A stretch of DNA of 64,000 bases, taken from NCBI GenBank assembly GCA_031216755.1, contig JARUHG010000007.1, positions 124,001-188,000 on the forward strand, written 5' to 3'. A program made the position numbers and the translations under genes. Shown one piece after another: positions 8,215 through 16,474 of the stretch. Position 1 is the first letter of the stretch. Each line of letters opens with the position of its first letter. The notes under the pieces were generated by a model. That model did not search any database. It saw only the letters and a program-made list of their open reading frames with translations, and was not told the DNA's origin. The stretch is from Lysobacter arvi (lineage in GTDB: Bacteria; Pseudomonadota; Gammaproteobacteria; Xanthomonadales; Xanthomonadaceae).

Positions 8215-8676
8215 ATGGTCGACGACGCCAAACGCGAGCGCTTCCACGGTTATGCGGTCTTCCTTTACCCGCAGGCGCTGGAAGTCCTGGGCGAAGCGAT
8301 CCGCCCCTATCTGCACGACGGCCCGCACGGCCCGCACGTGCTGTGCAGCGCGATCGACACGGGCGGTGCGCTGATCGAGATGACGCTGCGCGGCCGCACC
8401 GGCGAGGGTGAAGGCCACGAGGTCGAGATCGAACTCATGATCCCCACCGGCATGGTGCGCATGATCGTCTCGGCCCGCAGCGATGCGGTGTTCGGGTTCG
8501 GCCCGCGCGTGTATGCGCCCGAGCCGGGGGCGTCGACGGTTCTGCCGCCCGCGCCGCTGGCCTCGGTCCAGCCGGGTGCGATGCCCAGCGCCTTCGCGCA
8601 ACCAAAGGCGGACCCGGTGCCGCCGACGCTCGCGGCCTCGCCGGCGCCGGACGCGAAGCTGCCGCCGGAAGGATGA
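8215..8676 (+). CDS. Conserved hypothetical protein with Pro/Ala-rich tail
   Basis: 153 residues, 9 nt after purT and probably in the same transcript (GAGGTGG lies just upstream; GTG 8212 is an alternative start one codon earlier). Residues 1-95 form a compact alpha/beta domain: YAVFLYPQALEVLGEAIRPYL, HVLCSAIDTGGALIEMTLRG, HEVEIELMIPTGMVRMIVSAR. After about residue 100 the chain is low-complexity Pro/Ala (VLPPAPLASVQPGAMPSAFAQ). No signal peptide or membrane helix is visible. I do not recognise a named family. Confidence 0.72.
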   Translation: MVDDAKRERFHGYAVFLYPQALEVLGEAIRPYLHDGPHGPHVLCSAIDTGGALIEMTLRGRTGEGEGHEVEIELMIPTGMVRMIVSARSDAVFGFGPRVYAPEPGASTVLPPAPLASVQPGAMPSAFAQPKADPVPPTLAASPAPDAKLPPEG

Positions 8677-8882
8677 CGCCGGCCGCGTGCGCGGCACTGC
8701 CGCGCGGTCTGCCGATCGCCGTTCGCCGATCCCCCGGGGCAACGAACTGGTCGCCGTGCCGTGCGAAGCGCAGCCGCGCCGCCATCGAAGCAGCGATCGC
8801 CACCGACGCGCTGCGGTTACGCGCGTGACGTAAAGCTGTTCGCGATGGTCTTGCCCGTCATGCGAAGACGGGCGCGCGCTCG

Positions 8883-10109
8883 CTACTCCGCCGAAGCGTC
8901 CAGATCCACCCACACGAGATGATGATCGCTGCCGTCGGCGATCGCGGCGTCCGGCGATGCCGTGGGCGGCCAGAAGACGCCGCTGTCCTTCAGCGCGAAG
9001 CCCACGGACGGCAACACGTAATCCAGCCGCATCGTGCCGGCCTTGGGCCCGAAATCGCCGGTGGCGTGCTGGGGTGCGCCGCGATGCACCAAGCCCGCCG
9101 CCGCGTACTGCGCGGTCTTCTCGGTCGCGCCTTCGCTGCGCGGCGTGGCGTGGCGCAGGACGCGCGGATGCTCCAGCAGTTCGACGATCGCTTCGTGGCG
9201 ACCATCGCCGTCGACGGGGTCGTTGTTGAGATCGCCCGCGATCACGAACCGGGCGTCGGCGGGCAGGCCGCCGCATCGGCCCTGATCATCGCAAAGCCAC
9301 GGCGTTCCGCCGCCCGACAGGTACTCCGACCACAGGCGGATCTCGTCCGCATTGCGCGCACCGTTGCGGTCTTCGGGGCCGTCGAACACCGGCGGCGTCG
9401 GATGCGATACCAGGAAATGCACGACGCCCGACGGCGTGCGCACCGGCACGTCCCAGTGCGACTTCGACGACAGGCGCAACTGCGACCAGACGTCGGCCGC
9501 ATACCACGGCGCATTCGTCATGGGGTCGACCGGCTGGCGCGCACCAGGCATCGCGCTCCATTTCAGTTTCTGGAACGTGCGCACCTGCGCGGAGTCGATC
9601 GGGTATTTCGACAGCACGAGCATGCCGTACTGGCCGGGATGCAGGCCGTAGCCCCATGCGTCGTTGCCGCGGTTGCGACCGTCGCCGCCGGCGCGGCCGT
9701 TGCGGTCCAGGTCCAGGCCGCTGGGAACGCCGGTGTTCACCGGCGCGAGATAGCGGTACGGATAGCGGAGCGGATCGCCGCCGCCGGGCTGCGCGATCTC
9801 CAGGTAGTGCCGCTGGAACAGATCGGCTGCGCGAGCTTGCGCGTCGTAATCGAATTCGTTGAGCAGCACCAGGTCGGGGCGCACGCGTTGCAGCACGGCC
9901 GCGATCTTGCGCGCGCCGCCGTCGCCGGATTCCAGTCGGCCGATGAGCCCACCGGCGGCATCGTCGTACAAGGACGTGTTGTAGGTCGCCACGCGCAGCG
10001 TCGTGTCGGTGCTCATCGTGCGGGCCCACGCGGCGGGATCGCCCTTGACGTTGACCTGCATGCAGGCCGGAAGCAGCAGTGCGGCGAGAAGGAGCGGGAG
10101 TCTGGACAT
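8883..10109 (-). CDS. Endonuclease/exonuclease/phosphatase (EEP) family lipoprotein
   Basis: 408 residues. The signal peptide ends LLLPAC, with Cys16 as the lipidation site. The EEP fold signatures follow in order: LRVATYNTSLYDD (metal-site Asn), PDLVLLNEFDYD (catalytic Glu), YGMLVLSKYPI, VVHFLVSHPTPP (His), FVIAGDLNNDPVDGDG (catalytic Asp and Asn), and SDHHLVWVDLD (terminal Asp-His). The insert LDLDRNGRAGGDGRNRGNDAWGYG is typical of a subgroup of secreted nuclease-like proteins. It probably hydrolyses phosphodiesters or phosphomonoesters in the periplasm; the substrate is unknown. A weak 7-bp hairpin (8853-8873) just past the stop may end transcription. The 200-bp gap 8677-8882 holds nothing else visible. 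Confidence 0.85.
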   Translation of the reverse strand: MSRLPLLLAALLLPACMQVNVKGDPAAWARTMSTDTTLRVATYNTSLYDDAAGGLIGRLESGDGGARKIAAVLQRVRPDLVLLNEFDYDAQARAADLFQRHYLEIAQPGGGDPLRYPYRYLAPVNTGVPSGLDLDRNGRAGGDGRNRGNDAWGYGLHPGQYGMLVLSKYPIDSAQVRTFQKLKWSAMPGARQPVDPMTNAPWYAADVWSQLRLSSKSHWDVPVRTPSGVVHFLVSHPTPPVFDGPEDRNGARNADEIRLWSEYLSGGGTPWLCDDQGRCGGLPADARFVIAGDLNNDPVDGDGRHEAIVELLEHPRVLRHATPRSEGATEKTAQYAAAGLVHRGAPQHATGDFGPKAGTMRLDYVLPSVGFALKDSGVFWPPTASPDAAIADGSDHHLVWVDLDASAE

Positions 10110-10194
10110 CGCGCGATTCTGTCACGCGATCGCGCCTGCCGGATGACAGTGCGTGGCGACGCGGGATGCGCGGACGAATGGCTGCGGGCGGCGC

Positions 10195-10929
10195 TCAGGG
10201 CAGGTCGTGCCATTGGCGGCCGTCGAAGGCTTCCAGCGGGCGGAAACGCCGCTTGTAATCCATCTTCGGGTGGCCTTCGATCCAGTAGCCCAGGTAGACG
10301 TAGCGACGGCGCTCGCGCCGGGCCCATTCGATCTGCCGGAGGATCGCCAGCGTGCCCAGGCCGCGTGCGGCGTGGTCCGGATCATAGAAGGTGTAGACGG
10401 CCGACAGCGACGCCTCGGTGCAGTCGGTGACCGCCACCGCGAGCAGCTTGCCCGGACCCTGCGGCGACGGCTCGCGCAGTTCCAGGAAGCGGCCTTCGCT
10501 CCAGCTGCCGATCAGGAACTGGTCGAACTCCGACGCGCCGTGCCCGTCCATGCCGCCGCCGGCATGGCGCGAGGCGAGGTAGCGGCGGTACAGCGCGAGT
10601 TGTTCGGCCGTGCGGTGCGCGGGCAGGACGCGCATCTCGACGTTCGCATTGCGGGCCAGGCAACGTCGCTGGCTGCGGTCCGGCACGAAGCGGTCCACGG
10701 GGATGCGCACCGCCACGCAGGCGCGGCAGCCGGCGCAATGCGGGCGGTAGACGATGTCGCCGGACCGGCGGAACCCCCAGCTCAGCGCATGCGGGTACCA
10801 ATGGCGCAGGCGCGGGTCGCGCGGGTCGAGCACCAGGTCGCGCGCCGCACGCTCCGGCCAGTAGCCGCATGCATGTTCGCCCGTGTGGAACAGGCGCAGG
10901 TCGTCGCTGTCCTGCGGTTCGGTGCCCAT
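10195..10929 (-). CDS. bpt: Aspartate/glutamate leucyltransferase (bacterial protein transferase)
   Basis: 244 residues. Transfers Leu from Leu-tRNA to N-terminal Asp or Glu of proteins, creating an N-degron read by ClpS/ClpAP. The N-terminal Cys-rich block [17 protein letters not shown] and the GNAT-like core with [55 protein letters not shown] and [22 protein letters not shown] match Ate/Bpt proteins. ATG 10929 is selected because the protein then opens [27 protein letters not shown], as in the family; the longer open frame upstream has no similarity. Confidence 0.94.
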   Translation of the reverse strand: MGTEPQDSDDLRLFHTGEHACGYWPERAARDLVLDPRDPRLRHWYPHALSWGFRRSGDIVYRPHCAGCRACVAVRIPVDRFVPDRSQRRCLARNANVEMRVLPAHRTAEQLALYRRYLASRHAGGGMDGHGASEFDQFLIGSWSEGRFLELREPSPQGPGKLLAVAVTDCTEASLSAVYTFYDPDHAARGLGTLAILRQIEWARRERRRYVYLGYWIEGHPKMDYKRRFRPLEAFDGRQWHDLP

Positions 10930-11068
10930 GCGCGCAGCATAGCGCCGCCGCACGTGAGGACAACGCTGTCGCGCGACTGAACGCGGCGGACGCAACGTCA
11001 ACCGGCCGGTGCGGCGCGCGTTGACCTGGGCATCGGCGCCATCCGGTGCCGCTCCCAGGAGTTCCTCC

Positions 11069-11689
11069 ATGACTCGCACGACCCTCTCCGTTCTGCTTGC
11101 CACCGCCGTCGCCGCGACCGTCGCCGGCGCCGCCATCGCCGCGCCGCAGCCGGGCGCGCCCCGCGCAAAGATCGACGCCAACCGCGACGGCGTCATCGAC
11201 CGTACCGAAGCCGCCGCGCATCCGCGCCTGGCCGCCGCGTTCGACCAGCTCGACAAGAACCGCGACGGCAAGCTCGATGCATCCGAACGTCCGCAGCATC
11301 GCAAGGGGCCCGGTCATCGCGGGCACGGCGGCGGCGTCGAACGCATCGTCAGGGCCGACGCCGACGGCGACGGACGCATCAGCCGCACCGAGGCCGGCTC
11401 GCTGCGTTTCATCGGCGACAAGTTCGCCGACATCGACGCCAACCGCGACGGCTACATCGTGCGCAGCGAACTCACCCGCTACCACGAGCGCATGCGTCCG
11501 CAGCAGGAGGCCGAACGCGCCAAGCGCGCGGAAGAGCGCTTCGCCGCCGCCGACCTCAACAAGGACGGCAAGCTCAGCCGCGTGGAGGTCAGCGAAAAGA
11601 TGCCGCGCCTGGAGAAGGCGTTCGCGTTCATGGACGAAGACCGCGATGGCTTCCTGACGCGCGCGGATCTGGCGCCGCGGAAGCATTGA
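11069..11689 (+). CDS. Secreted EF-hand calcium-binding protein
   Basis: 206 residues. A Sec signal peptide ([25 protein letters not shown]) is preceded by AGGAG at 8 nt. The mature chain has at least six EF-hand-like loops: [60 protein letters not shown] and [12 protein letters not shown]. Most keep Asp at positions 1, 3 and 5 and Glu or Asp at 12. A His/Gly-rich linker [16 protein letters not shown] separates the second and third hands. It probably acts as a periplasmic calcium buffer or sensor; no enzymatic part is present. Confidence 0.88.
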   Translation: MTRTTLSVLLATAVAATVAGAAIAAPQPGAPRAKIDANRDGVIDRTEAAAHPRLAAAFDQLDKNRDGKLDASERPQHRKGPGHRGHGGGVERIVRADADGDGRISRTEAGSLRFIGDKFADIDANRDGYIVRSELTRYHERMRPQQEAERAKRAEERFAAADLNKDGKLSRVEVSEKMPRLEKAFAFMDEDRDGFLTRADLAPRKH

Positions 11690-11751
11690 TCGGATCGTTA
11701 GTCCAGGGTGTGCCCGTCGCGACGCGCAGCAGCTTCGGACCGCGACGCTTC

Positions 11752-12032
11752 AGCCCCTCTCCCTGCGGGAGAGGGGCTGGGGGTGAGAAGGCGCTGCTTG
11801 CGAACCACCGGTTCGCGCGCCTTCGAACGCCCGGGCGCTATGCGACCGGGCTGGGGAGGGTCGGGGCGCGCGATCACGCGCTCGCTCGCGATGCTTCTTG
11901 ATCGACCAGCCGACCTGTCGGATTGAAGGTCGAAAATGGATTCCAGCTTTTGCTGGAATGACGGCGACACGGTTCGTCGTCACCGGAGTTCCCAGAAGTT
12001 ACGGGGCTGGTCCCGGCTTTCGCCGGGATGAC
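11752..12032. repeat. Cluster of dispersed palindromic repeats
   Basis: The 403-bp gap between the EF-hand gene and the DUF2007 gene holds three palindromes and no gene. First, a perfect 12-bp stem AGCCCCTCTCCC with its complement (11752-11778) followed by TGGGGGTGAG. Second, GATTCCAGCTTTTGCTGGAATGAC near 11938-11962. Third, TCCCGGCTTTCGCCGGGATGAC near 12009-12032. The first may act as the terminator of the EF-hand gene. The same three motifs recur elsewhere in the window. Confidence 0.85.
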
Positions 12033-12092
12033 AGCTTTTGTGAGGGCTCACGCGCGTCGGCGCGGCTCGGAGCTGCACGCACGCAACCCCAC

Positions 12093-12950
12093 TCACATCG
12101 CCACGTGCTTCAACGTGCGCGCCACCTGCCAGCCCTGGTCGGTCTGCTTCACTTCCAGCGTCTTGTACGAGCCCGACAGCCGGTGGTGGTAGGCGGTGAC
12201 TTCAAGCGTGCCCGTCACGCGGCCGTCGTCGTCGCGCGACTGGGGACGGAAGGCGTGCACGTCCACGATGACGGCCGGTTTGCCGGTGCCGCGCTGGCTG
12301 CTGCCGACTTCGTCGTCGCTGTTGCGCACGCACTGCGAGGCCGGCACCACGTCGCGGCCGCGCGGTTGCGCCAGCAGCGGTTGCATCGCCTGCACCAGTT
12401 CCGGCGACGCGTCCGCACCGTCGATCGACAGGCACGCCACGTCGATGCGCGTGTTCGGCAGTTCCTGCGTGAACACCGCCGCCGCGAGCGGCTGCGGAAT
12501 CTGCGCGAGCGAGCCGTCGAGCGGATGCGTCTTCAGCGCCTCGGTCGGGATGTCGGTCTTCACCACGTGCCGGATCGCCAGCGCGCCGACGATGGCGATG
12601 CCCGCGATCAACGCCAGCTTGATGCGCAACGCGCGCGACTGCGTCTTCGCCCGCGCCGGCGTGTCGTCCGCGTTGAGGCGGAAACTCGGCCCGGCGAAGC
12701 TTTCGCGCGTGGTTTCCAGCAGACCGGCCTCGCGCAGGATCTGGCGCGCCTTCACCGTGTCTTCCGAACGCACGATCCACACCGCCGGCTTCGGGCTGCC
12801 GCCGTCGCTGTCGCTATAGCTGAACGTGCCGCGGCGTCCGCCCTTGTACGAACGGCCGTTGGTGATGCGCACCTCGATGTCCGCATCGCGCAGCATCTGC
12901 GCGACGGTTTCGACGTTTTCGAGACGCTGGCTGGAGAAGACCTGTCTCAT
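12093..12950 (-). CDS. DUF2007 domain 'pathogenicity-like' membrane-anchored protein
   Basis: 285 residues. The N-terminal 80 residues (MRQVFSSQRLENVETVAQMLRDADIEVRITNG ... AVWIVRSEDTVKARQILREAGLL) are a DUF2007 putative signal-transducing domain, a small ferredoxin-like fold. One membrane helix follows at about 125-143 (LALIAGIAIVGALAIRHVV), then a periplasmic domain with ELPNTRIDVACLSIDGADASPELVQAMQ. Xanthomonas genomes annotate this architecture as pathogenicity-like protein, but a mechanism is not known. It is transcribed alone; the upstream gap contains one of the GGGA inverted-repeat elements. Confidence 0.75.
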   Translation of the reverse strand: MRQVFSSQRLENVETVAQMLRDADIEVRITNGRSYKGGRRGTFSYSDSDGGSPKPAVWIVRSEDTVKARQILREAGLLETTRESFAGPSFRLNADDTPARAKTQSRALRIKLALIAGIAIVGALAIRHVVKTDIPTEALKTHPLDGSLAQIPQPLAAAVFTQELPNTRIDVACLSIDGADASPELVQAMQPLLAQPRGRDVVPASQCVRNSDDEVGSSQRGTGKPAVIVDVHAFRPQSRDDDGRVTGTLEVTAYHHRLSGSYKTLEVKQTDQGWQVARTLKHVAM

Positions 12951-12956
12951 TGCGAT

Positions 12957-13083
12957 GCCGGGACCGGGAACCGGGGACCGGAGATCCGTGATGGTGTGAG
13001 CCGGATGGTCATGTCTGCGCTTGGATGCATGTCGGTGTCGGGCGATGGCACGGCTCGGATCGCGCGGGTCCCGGGTGTCCCGT
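12957..13083. repeat. GGGA-rich inverted-repeat element (copy 1)
   Basis: The left arm at 12957-12985 reads as repeats of the type GGGACCGGGAACCGGGGACC. The right arm at about 13065-13083 reads GGGTCCCGGGTGTCCCG, the inverse orientation. The arms bracket about 80 bp upstream of the DUF2007 start codon. Two similar elements occur at 33486-33618 and 49763-49882. Confidence 0.55.
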
Positions 13084-13101
13084 CGTCGGCTCCGGAACCG
13101 C

Positions 13102-14013
13102 TCATTCCTTCGCCGGAACGTGGGCGGCCGCGGCGGCGTCCTTCACCACGCGGATCAGGCCTTCCTGCGCGGTGCTGGCGACCAGGTGGCCGGCACGGTC
13201 GAAGATCTGGCCGCGCGCGAGGCCACGCGCGCTCTGCACGCTGGGGCTGTCGATCGAATACAGCAGCCAGTCGTCAGCGCGGAACGGCCGATGAAACCAC
13301 AGCGCGTGATCGAGCGAGGCCATCTGCACGTTCGGCTGGTAGTAGCTGATGCCGTGCGGGAAGGTCGCCGTGCCGAGCAGGTGGAAGTCCGACGCGTAGG
13401 CGAGCAGGGCGCGATGCAGTTCCGGCGCGTCGCCGACGCGCTCGGTCAGGCGGAACCAGAACTGCTGGTACGGCGGGCGCTTGGGCGGGTTCAGTTCGTC
13501 GCGCGGATAGACGTGGCGGAACTCGAACGGCCCCTTGCGCGACAGCCAACGCTGGATCTTGATCGGAAGCGTCGCCATCACGTGTTCGGGCACGGCGGGC
13601 GCGGGGTCGATGTCCTCGGGCTTCGGGACTTCGGGCATCGACAACTGGTGCTCGCCGCCGTCCTCGTCCTGCTGGAACGAGGCCGCCATGAAGAAGATCA
13701 CTTCGCCGTGCTGGATCGCCGTGACGCGGCGCACGGAGAAGCTGCCGCCGTCGCGGGTGCGGTCGATCTGGTAGACGATCGGCGCGGCGATGTCGCCGGC
13801 CCGCAGGAAGTAGGCGTGCAGCGAATGCGCGCCGCGCGGCGCCTGCATCGTCGCCTGTGCCGCCGACAGCGCCTGCCCGAGCACCTGTCCGCCGAACACA
13901 TACTTGGTGCCGATGTCGCGGCTCTGTCCGCGGAAGAGGTTGTCCTCCAGCCGCTCCAGCGAGAGCAGTTCGACCAGTTCGTGAACGACTTGCTCGTTGG
14001 CGGGCGAGGTCAT
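13102..14013 (-). CDS. tesB: Acyl-CoA thioesterase II
   Basis: 303 residues, two hotdog domains. It hydrolyses acyl-CoA to free fatty acid and CoA in the cytoplasm. Signatures: FRGQSRDIGTKYVFGGQVLGQALSAAQ in the first domain, LHAYFLRAGD and RDGGSFSVRRVTAIQHGEVIFFMAASFQ, then VQMASLDHALWFHRP in the second, whose Asp is the TesB catalytic aspartate, followed by DWLLYSIDSPSVQSARGLARGQIFDR. ATG 14013 gives the family-typical start MTSPANEQVVHELVELLSLERLE. The longer frame upstream runs into the repeat region and is not coding. Confidence 0.94.
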   Translation of the reverse strand: MTSPANEQVVHELVELLSLERLEDNLFRGQSRDIGTKYVFGGQVLGQALSAAQATMQAPRGAHSLHAYFLRAGDIAAPIVYQIDRTRDGGSFSVRRVTAIQHGEVIFFMAASFQQDEDGGEHQLSMPEVPKPEDIDPAPAVPEHVMATLPIKIQRWLSRKGPFEFRHVYPRDELNPPKRPPYQQFWFRLTERVGDAPELHRALLAYASDFHLLGTATFPHGISYYQPNVQMASLDHALWFHRPFRADDWLLYSIDSPSVQSARGLARGQIFDRAGHLVASTAQEGLIRVVKDAAAAAHVPAKE

Positions 14014-14120
14014 GCGCAGGCTTTGTCGAAGGCGGGACGAAAGTATAACCGCGGCTGTCGGGAGACCTTTCCGGGGTTGGCGGTGCGGTTTGGGGCCATT
14101 CCGGCCCAAAGAAGAATTGC

Positions 14121-14723
14121 GGTGAGGCCGGGGCCGCGCGGACACGCTCGCGCTCGCGGCGCTTCGTCCGGTGGCGCGAAGCCGCAGAACCGAAATGGAT
14201 TCCAGCGTTCGCTGAAATGACGACGCATTGAGCCCCTCTCCCCACGGGAGAGGGGTTGGGGTGAGGGCCGGGACGCGCGGAGACGCTCGCGCTCGCGGCG
14301 CTTCGTCCGGTGGCGCGAAACCGCAGAACCGAAACGGATTCCAGCCTTCGCTGGAATGACGAGGAATTCAGCCCCTCTCCCCGCGGGAGAGGGGTTGGGG
14401 TGAGGGCCGGGACGCGCGGACACGCTCGCGCTCGCGGCGCTTCGTCCGGTGGCGCGAAGCCGCAGAACCGAAATGGATTCCAGCTTTCGCTGGAATGACG
14501 ACGCATTTCAGCCCCTCTCCCCACGGGAGAGGGGCTGGGGTGAGGGCCGGGACGTTCGGACACGCTCGCGCCAGCGGTGCTTCGTCCGGTGGCGCGAAAC
14601 CGCAGAACCGAAATGGATTCCAGCGTTCGCTGGAATGACGACGCATTTAGCCCCTCTCCGTCCGGGAGAGGGGTTGGGGTGAGGGCCGGGCGCGCGGACA
14701 CGCTTGCGCTGGCGATGCTTCGT
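14121..14723. repeat. Tandem array of a 139-bp composite palindromic unit (about 4.3 copies)
   Basis: The landmark GCTTCGTCCGG recurs at 14161, 14300, 14439 and 14579, with a decayed copy at 14717, so spacings are 139, 139, 140 and 138 bp. Each unit contains a GCTCGCGCTCGCGGCGCTTCG segment, the hairpin GATTCCAGCNTTCGCTGGAATGACG, and the long stem AGCCCCTCTCC with its complement followed by GGGGTGAGGGCCGGGACGCG. Open frames across it in both directions are by-products of the repeat. The array fills the gap between tesB and the amidase gene. Confidence 0.95.
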
Positions 14724-14731
14724 ATTGCCGA

Positions 14732-15301
14732 TCAAGGCACCCGAACCAGCCCCACCGCTGCCATTATCCGTTCCCACGGGAACAGCGGACCCGGATCGCG
14801 CTTTCGGCGCACCAGGACGTCGGGATCGTCCGTCGCGCGCACTTCGGTGGTGTCCAGGTCCTCGTGGCCGGCGATCGAGCGCAGCGAGGGCAACTCGTCC
14901 TGCAGCCAGCGCAGCAGTGCGATCAGCGCGTCGATCTGCGCCGGCGTGTAGGGCTCGTCCATCGCCTGGTGCGACGCGGCCAGCCAGTCGGGATAGCGCC
15001 CGCGGTTCACCAGCTCGATGCCGACCGCGCGCGTGTTGTGCCCGCGCACGTGGTGCGCGATGCGATCCAGCGCGACGTACTGGTGCACGCTGCCGTCGCG
15101 ATCGATATAGAAGTGGCCGCTGTTGCCGGTGAGCGAGGTTTCGTACAGCACTTCCTCGCCGAAACGGCGCGCCATCGCCAGGTCGGGCAGTTCGGTGCAG
15201 TGGATGACGACCAGGTCGATCGTGTCCAACGACCGCGCGTCCAGCCGCTCCTGGTAAGGCAGCGGATCGAAGGCGATGGGCGGGGCCGGGGAGGGCGACA
15301 T
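14732..15301 (-). CDS. N-acetylmuramoyl-L-alanine amidase (AmpD-like, amidase_2)
   Basis: 189 residues. Cleaves the lactyl-amide bond between MurNAc and the stem peptide. The zinc ligands are visible as LVVIHCTE (first His, near residue 37) and SIAGHEDLDTTEVRATDDPD (second His, with a downstream Asp where AmpD has its third ligand). The middle block HHVRGHNTRAVGIELVNRGRYPDWL is the usual substrate helix. No signal peptide, so likely a cytoplasmic, AmpD-type recycling enzyme. ATG 15301 is preferred; ATG 15319 adds six residues. The stop lies only 9 bp from the tandem repeat array. Confidence 0.86.
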   Translation of the reverse strand: MSPSPAPPIAFDPLPYQERLDARSLDTIDLVVIHCTELPDLAMARRFGEEVLYETSLTGNSGHFYIDRDGSVHQYVALDRIAHHVRGHNTRAVGIELVNRGRYPDWLAASHQAMDEPYTPAQIDALIALLRWLQDELPSLRSIAGHEDLDTTEVRATDDPDVLVRRKRDPGPLFPWERIMAAVGLVRVP

Positions 15302-15410
15302 GGGGCCGGATGCTACCATTCGCCTCCCGCGCGCCCGGCGCGGCGCCGGCTCTCCTGCCGACCGACTTCCACCCGCGCCCGTCGCGATCCGACCCCGGAC
15401 GGAACCGCCC

Positions 15411-15926
15411 ATGAAACTCCCGCCGCCCGACTCCGTGCTCGGCAAGCTGATGGCCACGCTGCCGCAAACCGGCAAGGTGGACTGGATCGGCCTTCGCCCG
15501 AAGCGCGACGTCCCCATGGCCCAGGTCGATGAGGTCGTCGCCGAAACCGGCGCCGGTCTCGTCGGCGACCGTTACGTCGGCGGCAGCGGCAAGCGCGGCG
15601 TCACGCTGATCCAGGCCGAGCACCTGCCGGTGATCGCCGCGCTGTCGGGCCATCCGTCGGTCGAACCGGCCACGCTGCGCCGCAACCTCGTCGTGTCCGG
15701 CATCCCGCTGGTGGCGTTGAAGGGACGGCGCTTCCGGGTCGGCGAGGTGGTGCTGGAAGGCACCGACGCGTGCGACCCGTGTTCGCGCATGGAAGCCGCG
15801 CTGGGCCCGGGCGGTTTCAACGCGATGCGCGGCCACGGCGGCCTGTGCGCGCGCATCCTGAAGGGCGGCACGATCCGCCGCGGCGACGCCGTCGTCGCCC
15901 TCGACCTCACAGACACCCACGCATGA
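15411..15926 (+). CDS. MOSC domain protein
   Basis: 171 residues, a single MOSC (MOCO sulfurase C-terminal-like) domain: DWIGLRPKRDVPMAQVDEVVAETGAGLVGDRYVG, GKRGVTLIQAEHLPVIAALSG, LRRNLVVSGIPLVALKGRRFRVGEVVLEGTDACDPCSRME. The Cys in GTDACDPCSRME is the conserved family cysteine linked to sulfur or molybdenum-cofactor transfer. Such proteins are thought to move sulfur or act with molybdoenzymes (YiiM-like). It shares an ATGA overlap with the hydrolase gene that follows, so the two are co-translated. Confidence 0.88.
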   Translation: MKLPPPDSVLGKLMATLPQTGKVDWIGLRPKRDVPMAQVDEVVAETGAGLVGDRYVGGSGKRGVTLIQAEHLPVIAALSGHPSVEPATLRRNLVVSGIPLVALKGRRFRVGEVVLEGTDACDPCSRMEAALGPGGFNAMRGHGGLCARILKGGTIRRGDAVVALDLTDTHA

Positions 15927-16453
15927 GCACACGCGGTCACTGCATTCTTTCGCACGGTTTCGAAAGCGGCCCCGACGCCACCAAGGTCGCCGCGCTCGCC
16001 GCGGTCGCCGAACGCCTCGGCTGGTCGCACGAGCGCCCCGATTACACCGATCTCGACGCGAAGCGCGAAGTGAGCGAAGTGGGCGACGTCTACGCGCGCG
16101 TCGATCGCCTGCTCGCGCGGGCGAAGGACGCCGCTACGCGCGGGCCCGTGGTGCTCGCCGGTTCGAGCCTGGGCGCGTACATCTCCGGTCTGGTGTCGCT
16201 GAAGGTGGACACCGTCGGGTTGTTCCTCATGGCCCCGCCGGTGCGCATGGGCGAGGCGCCGCGGCTTGCGGCTGCGAACGTGCCGACGTCGATCGTCCAC
16301 GGCTGGAACGACGAACTCATCCCGCCGGCGGAAGTCGTCGCGTGGGCGTACGCGCGCAGTGCGCGCCTGCTGCTGGTGGACGACAGCCACCGGCTTACCG
16401 ACCACGTCGAAGCGAGCGCACAGGCCTTCTCCGCGCTGCTCGCCTCGCTTTGA
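15923..16453 (+). CDS. Small alpha/beta hydrolase (YqiA/UPF0227-like esterase)
   Basis: 176 residues. It starts ILSHGFESGPDATKVAALAAVAERLGW, the HG oxyanion region, then VVLAGSSLGAYISGL with the nucleophile Ser in GSSLG (near residue 81). VPTSIVHGWNDELIPPAEV carries the acid Asp, and LLLVDDSHRLTDHV the catalytic His. The minimal size and missing cap resemble YqiA-type esterases. Substrate unknown. The ATG overlaps the MOSC stop codon (ATGA), and rlmKL starts 21 nt after it, so all three may be one operon. Confidence 0.8.
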   Translation: MSTRGHCILSHGFESGPDATKVAALAAVAERLGWSHERPDYTDLDAKREVSEVGDVYARVDRLLARAKDAATRGPVVLAGSSLGAYISGLVSLKVDTVGLFLMAPPVRMGEAPRLAAANVPTSIVHGWNDELIPPAEVVAWAYARSARLLLVDDSHRLTDHVEASAQAFSALLASL

Positions 16454-16474
16454 GCCTGCACTGAGTACCGATCG

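Noticed and set aside
5890-9276. 1128-codon minus-strand frame across purT and neighbours
   Set aside because: It is out of frame with the real lipoprotein gene and antisense to purT; composition is Arg-rich with no recognisable domain.
14274-14701. Open frames with peptides such as PSPQPLSRGERG and VIPAKAGIHFG in the tandem array
   Set aside because: These peptides come from translating the palindromic repeats. They recur wherever the repeats occur and are not genes.
14121-14723. Possible CRISPR array
   Set aside because: The period is 139 bp with near-identical full-length units and no unique 25-40 bp spacers; no cas genes in the window.
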